Positions 52,068-61,102 of a stretch of 64,000 nt of DNA are shown one piece after another. Positions within the stretch are counted from its first letter, which is position 1; every line of letters begins with the position of its first letter. Made by a program: the position numbers and the translations under genes. The stretch comes from Aeromicrobium stalagmiti (lineage in GTDB: Bacteria > Actinomycetota > Actinomycetes > Propionibacteriales > Nocardioidaceae): positions 310,001 through 374,000 of the forward strand of contig NZ_JABSTZ010000003.1 of assembly GCF_013283745.1 (NCBI RefSeq), read 5' to 3'. The notes under the pieces are model-generated. The model saw only the letters and a list, made by a program, of their open reading frames with translations. It was not told the DNA's origin and searched no databases.

Positions 52068-53423
52068 TCACCTGCCCTCGGGCACCCGGTCGCGCCTCTC
52101 CGGGTGGAACCGGACCGCCAGCACCGCGATGTCGTCCTCGTGCTCGTCCGGGAGCAGGCCGGTGACCAGCTCCTCCAGCGGAAGTGACCGCAGGGCCGAC
52201 AGCCGGTCGCGCAGGGCCGTGAGGCTGTGCTCGAGGTGCTCGCGACGTCGTTCGACGAGACCGTCGGTGAACAGCAGGAGCGTCGCCCCCGCACCCATCG
52301 TGGTCACGTCGTCGGCGCGGGGTGACTCCGCGTCGATCCCGAGCAGCAGACCGTGCGCGTCGAGCTGGCGCACCTGGCCGTCGGGGTCGCAGACCAGCGG
52401 CGGCGGGTGGCCGGCGTTGGACCACTGGACCCGCAGCGTGCCCGCATCGGCGGTGTCGTCCTCGACGCGCATCACCAGGGCGGTCGCGATCGTGGGCATC
52501 TCCAGCGTCACCAGGGCACGGTCGACCTGGGTCAGCAGCTCGCTCGGCGAGGCGCCGGTGGCGACGGCGATGCCCCGCATCAGGTTGCGCAGCTGCCCCA
52601 TGACGGCGGCCGACGCGATGTCGTGGCCGACCACGTCGCCGATGACCAGGATGCTGCGCCCGTCGTGCTGGACGAAGGCGTCGTACCAGTCACCACCGAC
52701 CTGGACCGCCTCGTTGGCCGGACGGTAGCGGGCGACCACCTCGAGGTGGCTCGGCTGCACCGTCGCCGTCAGCATCGAGCGCTGGAGCTCCTCGGAGACG
52801 TCGCGGTGCTGCCGCATCTGCATCGCGTTGAGCAGCGCGATCGCCGCACGCCGCCCGATGATCTCGACGGTCGTCTCCTCCGCCGGCGTGAAGACCGGGC
52901 GGTCCGGACCGCGGTAGAGCGTGAGCACGCCCACGAGACGGTCGGCGTGAAGGAGCGGCAGGAAGGCCGCCGAGTGCGGCGCGAGGATGCGCATCGCGTC
53001 GATCGCCTCGGCTGACTGCAGGCGGCTGATCGCGAGCTCGTCGACCCGCTCGCGCACGTAGACCGGCTCCCGGGACGACGCGGCCTGCGTCACCCCGTTG
53101 ACGGCCCGGGTGATGCCCGTCAGCCGGTGCTGCGCGAACAGCACCGTGGCCGGCCGGAAGATCGGGTCGCGGTGCCACGTGTCGACGTCCTTCAGCTGCC
53201 CCTCGTCGTCGACGATCGTGACCATCGACCAGTCGGCGAGCTCCGGCACCGGCAGGCGCGCGAGCCGGCTGATCGCGACCTCGGGCTCCATCGAGGCCGA
53301 CAGCACCTCGCCTGCCGCGGCCGCGAACGCGATCAGTCGCGCGCCCTCGTCACCGGCGAAGTTCTTGCCGAGGAGGTCGACCGGGAGACCCTCCATGGAG
53401 GGTCCGGGAGGTGGCGATTCCAC
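52068..53423 (-). CDS. GAF and PP2C (SpoIIE-type) serine phosphatase
   Basis: The 451-residue protein has a GAF sensor domain (residues about 30-195; ends TVEIIGRRAAIALLNAMQ) and a SpoIIE/RsbU-type PP2C domain. Metal-binding motifs of the latter are VQVGGDWYDAFVQHDGRSIL near residue 235, VIGDVVGHDIASAAVMGQLR near 257 and TLLLFTDGLVERRREH near 395. Relatives dephosphorylate anti-anti-sigma factors and so tune alternative sigma factors. There is no transmembrane segment. The GTG at 53423 is 3 nt after the rluD-like stop; the ATG at codon 10 is an alternative start. Confidence 0.9.
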   Translation of the reverse strand: MESPPPGPSMEGLPVDLLGKNFAGDEGARLIAFAAAAGEVLSASMEPEVAISRLARLPVPELADWSMVTIVDDEGQLKDVDTWHRDPIFRPATVLFAQHRLTGITRAVNGVTQAASSREPVYVRERVDELAISRLQSAEAIDAMRILAPHSAAFLPLLHADRLVGVLTLYRGPDRPVFTPAEETTVEIIGRRAAIALLNAMQMRQHRDVSEELQRSMLTATVQPSHLEVVARYRPANEAVQVGGDWYDAFVQHDGRSILVIGDVVGHDIASAAVMGQLRNLMRGIAVATGASPSELLTQVDRALVTLEMPTIATALVMRVEDDTADAGTLRVQWSNAGHPPPLVCDPDGQVRQLDAHGLLLGIDAESPRADDVTTMGAGATLLLFTDGLVERRREHLEHSLTALRDRLSALRSLPLEELVTGLLPDEHEDDIAVLAVRFHPERRDRVPEGR

Positions 53424-53426
53424 GTC

Positions 53427-54404
53427 TCAGCGCGGCAGCGGGTTGTCGTCGATCGTGCGGACGACCTCGAGCGCATGGACGAGGTCGTCGGGATACTCCG
53501 AGCTGAACTCGACCCACTCGCCGGTGCGGGGGTGGGTGAACGCGAGGCCCTTGGCGTGCAGCCACTGGCGGTCGAGGTCGACCCGCTTGGCGAGCGTCGG
53601 GTCGGCGCCGTACATCAGGTCACCGACGCACGGATGGTGGATCGCGCTCATGTGCACCCGGATCTGGTGCGTGCGTCCGGTCTCGAGCTTGATCGTCAGC
53701 AGGCTGGCGAACCGGTGCGCCTCGAGCGTGTCGTAGTGCGTGATGCTGTCGCGGCCGCCGTCCTTGACCGTGAACTTGAAGTCGTGCTTGGGGTGCCGGG
53801 CGATCGGCGCGTCGATCGTGCCCGTGTGCGGGTCGGGGTGACCCTGCACGAGCGCGTGATAGGTCTTCTCGACCGTGCGGTCGCGGAAGGCCTGCTTGAG
53901 CACGGTGTAGGCGTGCTCGGACTTCGCCACCGCCATGAGGCCGCTGGTGCCGACGTCGAGGCGGTGCACGATGCCCTGACGCTCGGGAGCGCCCGAGGTC
54001 GAGATCCGGATGCCGACGCCCGCGAGGTGGTCGAGCACCGTGGGACCGCTCCAGCCGACGCTGGGGTGCGCCGCGACGCCGACGGGCTTGTCGACGACGA
54101 CGATGTCGTCGTCCTGGAAGACGATCTTCATGCCCTCGACCTCGGTCGCGACGACCACGGCCGTGCGCGGCGCGGGGATCGATGCCTCGAGGATCGACCC
54201 GGGCACGACCCGGTCGGACTTGGCGGGTGCAGCCCCGTCGAGCGTCACGTGGCCGTCGGCGACGAGCTCGCTCGCCCGGGTGCGGGACAGGCCCAGCAGG
54301 CGGGCCAGGGCGCTGTCGACCCGCTCGCCCGCGAGGCCCTCGGGGACCTGGATGACCTTGTGGTCGAGGGCGGGCTGGCCCAGGTCGGTGCCGTCGGTGG
54401 TCAT
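53427..54404 (-). CDS. rluD: RluD-type rRNA pseudouridine synthase
   Basis: The 325-residue enzyme converts uridine to pseudouridine in large-subunit rRNA. An S4 RNA-binding domain is at residues 25-75 ([20 protein letters not shown], then ADGHVTLDG). The catalytic domain has [20 protein letters not shown] near 98 and the catalytic Asp in [20 protein letters not shown] near 145, then [20 protein letters not shown] near 240. The ATG at 54404 overlaps the lspA stop (ATGA), the usual actinobacterial lspA-rluD pair. Confidence 0.95.
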   Translation of the reverse strand: MTTDGTDLGQPALDHKVIQVPEGLAGERVDSALARLLGLSRTRASELVADGHVTLDGAAPAKSDRVVPGSILEASIPAPRTAVVVATEVEGMKIVFQDDDIVVVDKPVGVAAHPSVGWSGPTVLDHLAGVGIRISTSGAPERQGIVHRLDVGTSGLMAVAKSEHAYTVLKQAFRDRTVEKTYHALVQGHPDPHTGTIDAPIARHPKHDFKFTVKDGGRDSITHYDTLEAHRFASLLTIKLETGRTHQIRVHMSAIHHPCVGDLMYGADPTLAKRVDLDRQWLHAKGLAFTHPRTGEWVEFSSEYPDDLVHALEVVRTIDDNPLPR

Positions 54405-54949
54405 GACTTCTCCTCGCGGGTGCCGTCGAGACCGATGCCTCGCCACGCACGCCAGATGATGATGAGAGCCGCGAACGTCAGGGCGATGTCGGCGACGTTG
54501 CCGACGAACACGCCGTAGTCGATGAAGTCGACGACGTGGCCCTTGAGCGGCGCGGGCTCACGGAAGATGCGGTCCACCAGGTTGCCCAGCGCACCGGCGA
54601 GCAGCAGACCGAGCCCGATGGCCCACCCCTTGTCGCGCAGGCGAGGCGCCGCCCGGATGACACCGATGCACACGGCGATGGCGATCAGGCTCAGGACCAG
54701 GGTGAACCCGGCACCGGTGCTCAGCGCGGCACCCGGGTTGCGCAGGAACGTCAGCGACAGCAGCCCGGGGATGATCTCGATCGACTCACGACCTTGCAGC
54801 TTCTCGACCGCGACGACCTTGGTCACCTGGTCGAGAGCCAACGCCACGACCGCCACGACCGTGAACAGTCGTACGTATGTCCTCGTGGTCGCGCCGTGGT
54901 CGTCGCCAGGGCTCAGCGACGCTCCTCGCGCTGCTTGCATGTCATGCAC
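54401..54949 (-). CDS. lspA: Lipoprotein signal peptidase
   Basis: The 182-residue membrane aspartyl protease cuts prolipoprotein signal peptides after Lgt has acted. Four helices are visible. The catalytic Asp pair lies in [20 protein letters not shown] near residue 125 and [19 protein letters not shown] near 150; [14 protein letters not shown] is also family-typical. The ATG at 54949 lies inside the end of the zinc-finger gene (37-nt overlap); a second ATG three codons on is possible. It is followed by rluD. Confidence 0.95.
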   Translation of the reverse strand: MHDMQAARGASLSPGDDHGATTRTYVRLFTVVAVVALALDQVTKVVAVEKLQGRESIEIIPGLLSLTFLRNPGAALSTGAGFTLVLSLIAIAVCIGVIRAAPRLRDKGWAIGLGLLLAGALGNLVDRIFREPAPLKGHVVDFIDYGVFVGNVADIALTFAALIIIWRAWRGIGLDGTREEKS

Positions 54950-55314
54950 AGTGTCGCACGAGGGAACGCCATCAAACGATTCTTGCCGATCGCCTCACCG
55001 CAGGACTCGCACTGACCGTAGGTGCCCTTGTCGAGCCGGTCGAGCGCCTTCTCGGTCTGCAGGAGCAGCTCGCGCTGGTTGGCGGCGAGGGACATCTCGG
55101 CGTCACGCTCGAGCCCCTTGGAGCCCACGTCGGCCTGGTCGTTGCCCGCGCCGTCGACGCCGTCGCGCAGGAGGTCCTGCAGCTCGCGGGCCGACTGGTC
55201 GAGCTCGATCCGCAGGCGGGCCAGGTCACCCTCGAGCTCGCTGCGGACCTCCTTGGTCTCGGCTGCGGTCCAGGGCTTCTCGTCCGCCCGTACGGCGAGC
55301 TTGGTGTTTGACAT
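54913..55314 (-). CDS. TraR/DksA-type zinc finger protein
   Basis: The 133-residue protein has a long charged helical region (ETKEVRSELEGDLARLRIEL, then SARELQDLL) and the C-terminal C4 zinc finger YGQCESCGEAIGKNRLMAF followed by [11 protein letters not shown]. DksA/TraR proteins enter the RNA polymerase secondary channel and alter transcription; the actinobacterial form here lacks the acidic tip typical of DksA, so the mode of action is open. TAATCT lies 6 nt before the ATG with TTGGCT 17 nt further up. It heads traR-lspA-rluD and is divergent from ileS. Confidence 0.9.
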   Translation of the reverse strand: MSNTKLAVRADEKPWTAAETKEVRSELEGDLARLRIELDQSARELQDLLRDGVDGAGNDQADVGSKGLERDAEMSLAANQRELLLQTEKALDRLDKGTYGQCESCGEAIGKNRLMAFPRATLCMTCKQREERR

Positions 55315-55320
55315 GCACGA

Positions 55321-55326
55321 AGATTA
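55321..55326 (-). promoter_or_regulatory. Candidate -10 (TAATCT) of the TraR/DksA-lspA operon
   Basis: The minus-strand TAATCT ends 6 nt before the ATG. A TTGGCT -35 lies at 55349-55344 with a 17-nt spacer, the best-formed leaderless promoter in the window. Confidence 0.6.
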
Positions 55327-55383
55327 GACCCCGCCCTGCACAAAGCCAACTCGCACCGCCGCAGTCCTGACAACGCTCACCCG

Positions 55384-55389
55384 TAGAAT
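55384..55389 (+). promoter_or_regulatory. Candidate -10 (TAGAAT) of ileS
   Basis: TAGAAT ends 7 nt before the ileS GTG start; there is no ribosome binding site between. The 82-bp gap to the divergent gene is too short for a T-box leader. Confidence 0.5.
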
Positions 55390-55396
55390 TGAGGGT

Positions 55397-58300
55397 GTGA
55401 CTTCGCACGCGTCCTACCGCCCCGTTCCCGCCCACGTCGATCTGCCGGTGCTGGAGCGCGAGATCCTCGATCTCTGGGCCGACCAGGGCACCTTCGCCGC
55501 CAGCCTCGACACGCCGCAGAACGCGCCGCGCTGGACGTTCTACGAGGGCCCCCCGACGGCCAACGGCACGCCCGGCACGCACCACGTCGAGGCCCGCGTC
55601 TTCAAGGACGTCTTCCCCCGCTTCAAGACCATGCAGGGCTACCACGTCGACCGCAAGGCCGGCTGGGACTGCCACGGCCTGCCCGTCGAGATCGCGGTCG
55701 AGAAGGAGCTCGGCTTCAACGGCAAGCCCGACATCGAGGCGTACGGCATCGCCGAGTTCAACGCCAAGTGCCGTGAGGCCGTCGTCCGCAACGTCGACCT
55801 CTTCGAGGAGATGACCGACCGGATGGGCTACTGGGTCGACATGGCCCACCCCTACCGGACGATGGAACCCGCCTACGTCGAGAGCGTCTGGTGGGCGCTG
55901 TCGACGATCTTCAAGAAGGGTCTGCTGACCGAGGACTTCCGCGTCGCTCCCTACTGCCCGCGCTGCGGCACGACGCTGTCCGACCACGAGCTGGCGCAGG
56001 GCTACGAGACGATCACCGATCCGTCGGTCTACGTCCGGTTCCCCCTGACCTCCGGCCCCCTCGCCGGACGCGCGTCGATGCTGGTCTGGACCACCACGCC
56101 CTGGACGTTGGTCTCCAACACCGCCGTGGCCGTCAACCCCGAGTTCACCTACGTCCTCGCCACCGACGGCACCGAGACCCTCCTCGTCGCCGAGTCGCTG
56201 GTCGGCAAGGCGCTCGGCGAGGGCTGGACGCTCACGGGCGAGTCGTTCGCCGGCACCGAGATGGAGCGCTGGACGTACGACCGCCCGTTCTCGTTGATCG
56301 AGTTCCCCGCACCGGCGCACTTCGTGGTGCTGGCCGACTACGTCACGGCCGAGGACGGCACGGGCCTGGTGCACCAGTCCCCCGCCTTCGGCGCCGACGA
56401 CATGGAGGTCTGCAAGGCGTACGACCTGCCCGTCGTCAACCCGATCCGCCCCGACGGCCACTTCGAGGACGACGTGCCGCTCGTGGGAGGCCAGTTCTTC
56501 AAGACCGCCGACCGGGTGCTCGCCGACGACCTCGCCGCCCGCGGCCTGATGTTCAACGAGCTGGCCTACGAGCACTCCTACCCGCACTGCTGGCGCTGCC
56601 ACACTCCGCTGATGTACTACGCCCTCCCGGCCTGGTACATCCGCACCACTGCGGTCAAGGACCGCCTGCTGGCCGAGAACGAGGGCACCAGCTGGTTCCC
56701 CGAGACCATCAAGAACGGTCGCTACGGCGACTGGCTCCACAACAACATCGACTGGTCGCTGTCGCGCAGCCGCTACTGGGGCACTCCCCTGCCGATCTGG
56801 CGCAACGACGTCGACCCGTCGCAGGTCGTGTGCATCGAGTCACTGGCCGAGCTGTCGAGCCTGACCGGTCGCGACCTGTCCGACCTCGACCCGCACCGCC
56901 CCTACATCGACGAGATCACCTTCGAGGTCGACGGCCAGCCCGGCACCTACCGCCGCGTGCCCGACGTCATCGACGCGTGGTTCGACTCCGGCTCGATGCC
57001 GTTCGCGCAGTGGGGCTACCCGCACGCGCCCGGCTCGAAGGAGAAGTTCGAGCAGGCCTACCCGGCCCAGTACATCTGCGAGGCGATCGACCAGACGCGT
57101 GGCTGGTTCTACTCGCTCATGGCCGTCGGCACCCTCGTCTTCGACCAGAGCTCCTACGAGAACGTCGTCTGCCTCGGCCACATCCTGGCCGAGGACGGCA
57201 AGAAGATGAGCAAGCACCTGGGCAACATCCTGCTGCCGATGCCGCTCATGGACGAGCACGGCGCCGATGCGCTGCGCTGGTTCATGGCCTGCTCCGGGTC
57301 ACCGTGGGCGCCGCGCCGCATCGGACACACGGCGCTGTCCGAGATCGTCCGCAAGGTGCTGCTCACCTACTGGAACACCACGGCGTTCCACGTGCTCTAT
57401 GCCGGTGCCAACGAGTGGACGCCGGCCGATCCCGCACCGGCGTTCGCCGATCGGCCCGCGATGGATCGCTGGATCCTGGGCGAGGCCCACCGCCTCACCC
57501 AGCAGGTGACCGACGCGCTCGAGGAGTTCGACACCCAGCGCGCCGGCTCGCTGATCGCGGCCTACGTCGACCTGCTGTCGAACTGGTACGTCCGCCGTTC
57601 CCGCCGCCGGTTCTGGTCAGGTGACGCCTCGGCGCTCGCGACCCTGCACGAGACGCTGCACCTGGTCACGCTGCTCATGGCACCGCTGACCCCGTTCATC
57701 ACCGAGCGGGTCTGGCAGGATCTCTTCGCCGCGACGTCCGACGAGCTCCCGCGGTCGGTGCACCTGGCCACGTGGCCGGTCGCCGACGCGTCGCTGGTCG
57801 ACGACGACCTCGACCGCCAGATGCGCCTCGCGCGCCGCGTGGTCGAGCTCGGGCGCGCCGCCCGGGCCGAGGCCAAGGCCAAGACCCGCCAGCCCCTGCG
57901 ACGCGCCGTCGTGGGCTCGCAGGCCTACGCGCTGCTCAGCGAGGAGCTTCGCGCCGAGATCGCCGAGGAGCTCAACGTCCGGGCGCTGGAGTCGTTCGAG
58001 ACCACGGGCGACCTGGTCGACCACTCGGCCAAGGGCAACTTCCGCAACCTCGGCAAGCGGTTCGGCAAGCAGACACCTGTGGTCGCCGCCGCCATCGCCG
58101 CCGCAGACGCGGGGCGACTGGCCAGCGAGCTCTCGGGCACGGGCACAGCCACCGTCGAGGTCGACGGCGAGACCGTGTCGGTGGGCAGCGACGACGTCAT
58201 CATCGCGGAGCACCCGCGCGAGGGCTGGTCGGTCGTCAACGACCAGGGCGAGACCGTCGCGCTCGACCTCGAGCTCGACGACGACCTGCGCCGAGCCGGG

Positions 58301-58534
58301 TTCGCCCGCGAGGCCATCCGGGTCATCCAGGAGGCCCGCAAGTCGTCGGGTCTCGACGTCAGCGACCGCATCACGCTCACCTGGTCTGCCGAGGGTCCGA
58401 TGGCCGAGGCGCTGCGGGCCCACACCGAGCTCATCGCCGACGAGGTGCTCGCGACGACGATCACCGAGGGCGCCGAGACGGCGACGTTCACCGACGACGA
58501 CCTCGGGCTCGCCTTCTCCCTCGCCAAGGCCTGA
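55397..58534 (+). CDS. ileS: Isoleucyl-tRNA synthetase with GTHH signature (IleS2-like)
   Basis: The 1045-residue class I enzyme charges tRNA-Ile. The first signature, normally HxGH, reads GTHH here (YEGPPTANGTPGTHHVEAR, near residue 60). KMSKS is present as DGKKMSKHLGN near 600. The CP1 editing domain (about 190-400), the anticodon-binding domain and the long C-terminal part (FETTGDLVDHSAKGNFRNLG near 880) fit IleS2, the type insensitive to mupirocin. The swapped GxHH form is known from hyper-resistant IleS2. The GTG at 55397 is preceded by TAGAAT at 7 nt. A perfect hairpin ends the gene. Confidence 0.96.
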   Translation: MTSHASYRPVPAHVDLPVLEREILDLWADQGTFAASLDTPQNAPRWTFYEGPPTANGTPGTHHVEARVFKDVFPRFKTMQGYHVDRKAGWDCHGLPVEIAVEKELGFNGKPDIEAYGIAEFNAKCREAVVRNVDLFEEMTDRMGYWVDMAHPYRTMEPAYVESVWWALSTIFKKGLLTEDFRVAPYCPRCGTTLSDHELAQGYETITDPSVYVRFPLTSGPLAGRASMLVWTTTPWTLVSNTAVAVNPEFTYVLATDGTETLLVAESLVGKALGEGWTLTGESFAGTEMERWTYDRPFSLIEFPAPAHFVVLADYVTAEDGTGLVHQSPAFGADDMEVCKAYDLPVVNPIRPDGHFEDDVPLVGGQFFKTADRVLADDLAARGLMFNELAYEHSYPHCWRCHTPLMYYALPAWYIRTTAVKDRLLAENEGTSWFPETIKNGRYGDWLHNNIDWSLSRSRYWGTPLPIWRNDVDPSQVVCIESLAELSSLTGRDLSDLDPHRPYIDEITFEVDGQPGTYRRVPDVIDAWFDSGSMPFAQWGYPHAPGSKEKFEQAYPAQYICEAIDQTRGWFYSLMAVGTLVFDQSSYENVVCLGHILAEDGKKMSKHLGNILLPMPLMDEHGADALRWFMACSGSPWAPRRIGHTALSEIVRKVLLTYWNTTAFHVLYAGANEWTPADPAPAFADRPAMDRWILGEAHRLTQQVTDALEEFDTQRAGSLIAAYVDLLSNWYVRRSRRRFWSGDASALATLHETLHLVTLLMAPLTPFITERVWQDLFAATSDELPRSVHLATWPVADASLVDDDLDRQMRLARRVVELGRAARAEAKAKTRQPLRRAVVGSQAYALLSEELRAEIAEELNVRALESFETTGDLVDHSAKGNFRNLGKRFGKQTPVVAAAIAAADAGRLASELSGTGTATVEVDGETVSVGSDDVIIAEHPREGWSVVNDQGETVALDLELDDDLRRAGFAREAIRVIQEARKSSGLDVSDRITLTWSAEGPMAEALRAHTELIADEVLATTITEGAETATFTDDDLGLAFSLAKA

Positions 58535-58550
58535 CCGGCCCCGAGAGCAG

Positions 58551-58586
58551 CAGAACGGCCCGCCTCCAAGGAGGCGGGCCGTTCTG
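58551..58586. terminator. Bidirectional terminator of ileS and divIVA
   Basis: Bases 58551-58567 and 58570-58586 are perfectly complementary, a 17-bp stem around AA, between the convergent ileS and divIVA stops. Confidence 0.85.
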
Positions 58587-58609
58587 GGTGCGGATGAGGG
58601 TGTGAAGCC

Positions 58610-59425
58610 TCAGAAGCTCTCGTCGTCGCCCAGCAGCGAGCGGAGACGGCGCGGAGCCGCGTCTGCCGGTGCCTGGACGGGCGTCGGGCTCGTCGTGCTC
58701 TCGTTGGCCGCGAGCTGGTCGAGCTGGCTCTGGAAGTAGTTCTTGAGCCGTGCTCGGTACTCGCGCTCGTAGGCCCGCAGGTGCTCGACCTCGCGCTGGA
58801 TCTCGTAACGATCCCGCTCGATCGTCGCGACGGCCTGCGTGCGACGCTCGTTGGTCTCGTCGTCGAGCTTCTGCGCGCGGATGCGGGCATCGGTCTCGAG
58901 GCGGTCGGCCTTGCCGCGAGCCTCGTTGGTGAGACGCTCGGCCTTCGCCCGTGCCTCGCCCACGATGCGGTCGGCCTCTTCCTTGGCCGCGTCCATGAGC
59001 TGGTCGGCGTTGGACGAGGCGATCTCGAGCAGACGCGCCGCGGCGGACGACGCATCGCCCATCGACGGGGTCGCACGGACCGGCTCGGGAGCAGCTGCCA
59101 CCGGCGCCGGCGCCGGCGTGGGAGCCGGAGTCGGGGTCGGCTCGGGCTCAGGAGTCGGCGCAACCTGCACGGGCTCCTGGACGGCCGGGGTGGGCGGCGT
59201 CTGCTGGGCGGGGGTCGACGACGAAAGGGCCGGGATCAGTCCGGTCGGTTCGCCGGTCGATGCGGCGGCTACCTTGGCGCGAAGTTCTTCGTTCTCGACC
59301 GTGAGTCGCTCGAGCTCGGCCTCGACCTCGTCGAGGAACTGGTCTACTTCGCCCATGTCATAGCCTTCGCGAAGACGGACGGGCGTAAAACGCTTGTTAC
59401 GCACGTCCTCTGGCGTCAGTGGCAT
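58610..59425 (-). CDS. divIVA: DivIVA/Wag31 polar growth protein
   Basis: The 271-residue coiled-coil protein marks cell poles and guides wall growth and septum placement. The N-terminal membrane-binding domain reads PLTPEDVRNKRFTPVRLREG then YDMGEVDQFLDEVEAEL. Residues 60-135 are a Pro/Thr/Ala-rich linker (PEPEPTPTPAPTPAPAPV), as in Wag31. A long coiled coil follows (LLEIASSNADQLMDAAKEEA onward). The ATG at 59425 is chosen from homology, with GAGGTG upstream. It lies at the end of the division cluster, convergent with ileS. Confidence 0.96.
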   Translation of the reverse strand: MPLTPEDVRNKRFTPVRLREGYDMGEVDQFLDEVEAELERLTVENEELRAKVAAASTGEPTGLIPALSSSTPAQQTPPTPAVQEPVQVAPTPEPEPTPTPAPTPAPAPVAAAPEPVRATPSMGDASSAAARLLEIASSNADQLMDAAKEEADRIVGEARAKAERLTNEARGKADRLETDARIRAQKLDDETNERRTQAVATIERDRYEIQREVEHLRAYEREYRARLKNYFQSQLDQLAANESTTSPTPVQAPADAAPRRLRSLLGDDESF

Positions 59426-59520
59426 GAGTACACCTCGGGTTGCGGGGTAGTCCTGGGGACTCTGAGCCTCCACCGTACTCCGTCGGAGTTCACTTCTGCC
59501 ACAGCAGTCCCGGCCCCGTC

Positions 59521-59538
59521 ACGTGGTCATCACCACGT
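59521..59538 (-). terminator. Small hairpin after yggT
   Basis: ACGTGGT and ACCACGT form a perfect 7-bp stem with a CATC loop, 14 bases past the yggT stop and before divIVA on the minus strand. Confidence 0.5.
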
Positions 59539-59551
59539 TGGGCTGCAATGC

Positions 59552-59842
59552 CTAGTAGAAGACGGCGCGGACGATCGCCTGGAGGATGTAGATGCCGATG
59601 ATGAGGATCATCGGCGACAGGTCGAGCACGACCTGACCCAGCCGCAGCGGCGGGATGACGCCCCTCACGGCACGCAGCGGCGGGTCCGTCACGGAGTAGA
59701 GACCCTCGCAGATCACCAGGACGATGCCGCGCGGACGCCAGTTGCGGGCGAGCAGCTGCACCCAGTCCAGGACGAACCGGGCAATGAGCAGGACGAGTGC
59801 GATCCAGAGCGCCAGGAGAAGGAAGTACCCGACTGTTTCCAC
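59552..59842 (-). CDS. YggT family membrane protein
   Basis: The 96-residue protein has two hydrophobic helices (VGYFLLLALWIALVLLIARF and GQVVLDLSPMILIIGIYILQ) and the YggT motif SVTDPPLRAVRGVIPPLRLG between them. The family occurs beside sepF and divIVA in many Gram-positives and is linked to osmotic stress and division, but its role is not settled. The GTG at 59842 is 6 nt after the sepF stop. Confidence 0.92.
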   Translation of the reverse strand: METVGYFLLLALWIALVLLIARFVLDWVQLLARNWRPRGIVLVICEGLYSVTDPPLRAVRGVIPPLRLGQVVLDLSPMILIIGIYILQAIVRAVFY

Positions 59843-59848
59843 GCGCGC

Positions 59849-60346
59849 TCAGCTCTGGTTGAAGAAGCCGCCGGCAGCGATGCGCTGCTTGTCCTCGTCC
59901 GTCACCGAGATGTTCTCGGGCGACAGCAGGAAGACCTTGGCGGTGACTCGGTTGATCGAGCCGTGGACGGCGAACACCAGTCCGGCGGCGAAGTCGACGA
60001 GGCGCTTGGCGTCGTCGTCGTCGATCTCCGAGAGGTTCATGATGACCGGCACACCGGAGCGGTAGTGCTCACCGACCGTGCGGGCGTCGTTGTAGGTGCG
60101 CGGGGTGACCGTCTCGATGCGGGCCAGGTCCGAGGCGTTGGACTCACGGCGCTCAGGACGCGGCTCGGCGCGGCGGCGCTCGTCAATGTGAGCGACCGGC
60201 GCAGGACGCACGACAGCAGGCTGACGGGTCGCGGGCTGGCGGGTGGCCTGCTCAGGCGCGTCGAACTCCTCATCGAACTCGTCGTCGAAGTCAGCCTGTT
60301 CGACGAGGCCGAGGTACTCGCCGACCTTACGCATTGCGCCAGCCAT
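59849..60346 (-). CDS. sepF: Cell division protein SepF
   Basis: The 165-residue protein tethers FtsZ to the membrane. The N-terminal amphipathic segment (MRKVGEYLGLVEQADFDDEF), an Arg/Pro-rich linker (QATRQPATRQPAVVRPA) and the C-terminal SepF domain are clear (PRTYNDARTVGEHYRSGVPV, then DAKRLVDFAAGLVFAVHGSI and VFLLSPENISV). In Actinobacteria, which lack FtsA, SepF is the main FtsZ anchor. GGAG lies 7 nt before the ATG at 60346. Confidence 0.96.
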   Translation of the reverse strand: MAGAMRKVGEYLGLVEQADFDDEFDEEFDAPEQATRQPATRQPAVVRPAPVAHIDERRRAEPRPERRESNASDLARIETVTPRTYNDARTVGEHYRSGVPVIMNLSEIDDDDAKRLVDFAAGLVFAVHGSINRVTAKVFLLSPENISVTDEDKQRIAAGGFFNQS

Positions 60347-60394
60347 GATTGCTCCATGTGTCTGAGTGTCTGATCGGAAATGACATTCCTGAGA

Positions 60395-61102
60395 TTACCC
60401 GGTGGAAGCACGCGCACCGAGTATCGAACGCCCGATGCGCAGGTGTGTCGCGCCGGCGGCGATCGCCGCCTCGAAGTCGCCGCTCATGCCGGCCGAGATC
60501 ATCGAGGCGTCGGGGTGGTCCTCGCGCAGGGCTGCCGAGAGCCGCGCAAGGTGCTCGAAGTGGGGCACCGGGTCGTCGCCCAGGGGTGCCACGGTCATCA
60601 GTCCGCCGAGCTGCAGGCCCGGTGCCGTGGCGATCGCCGCGGCCAGGTCGGGGATGCCGGAGGGCACGACCCCGGCGCGGCCCGGGTCGGTGGCGTCGAA
60701 GTCGACCTGCACCAGGCAGGTGAGGGTTCGCCCGGCCGCCTCGGCACCGCGGGACAGCGAGTTGACGAGCTTGACCCGGTCGACGCTGTGCACGAGATCG
60801 GCGTAGCGGGCGACGGCCCCGGCCTTGTTGGTCTGCAGACCTCCCAGGAAGTGCCACCGGACGGCCGCCTCGACCTCGTCGGCCTTGTCGCCGGCCTCGG
60901 GGTGGCGGTTCTCCCCCACGTCGGTGACGCCGAGGCCCGCCAGCAGGTCGACGTCGGAGGCGGGATAGGTCTTGGTGACGACGACGAGCGTGATCTCGCT
61001 GCGGTCGCGTCCGGCGGCGGTGCACGCGGCCACGATGCGATCCTCGGTCTCGGCCAGCCCCCGCCGGAGCTCGTCGAGCCGGGCGCTCGGGTCGGCGCTC
61101 AC
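60395..61102 (-). CDS. yggS: YggS-family PLP homeostasis protein
   Basis: The 235-residue TIM-barrel PLP-binding protein keeps vitamin B6 levels in balance. The PLP lysine is in ITLVVVTKTYPASDVDLLAG near residue 40. Other family motifs are VGENRHPEAGDKADEV, WHFLGGLQTNKAGAVARYAD, MISAGMSGDFEAAIAAGATH and LRIGRSILGARAS at the end. Residue His follows GEN-R where many members have GENYVQE, a small deviation. The GTG at 61102 overlaps the pgeF stop (GTGA). Confidence 0.93.
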   Translation of the reverse strand: MSADPSARLDELRRGLAETEDRIVAACTAAGRDRSEITLVVVTKTYPASDVDLLAGLGVTDVGENRHPEAGDKADEVEAAVRWHFLGGLQTNKAGAVARYADLVHSVDRVKLVNSLSRGAEAAGRTLTCLVQVDFDATDPGRAGVVPSGIPDLAAAIATAPGLQLGGLMTVAPLGDDPVPHFEHLARLSAALREDHPDASMISAGMSGDFEAAIAAGATHLRIGRSILGARASTG

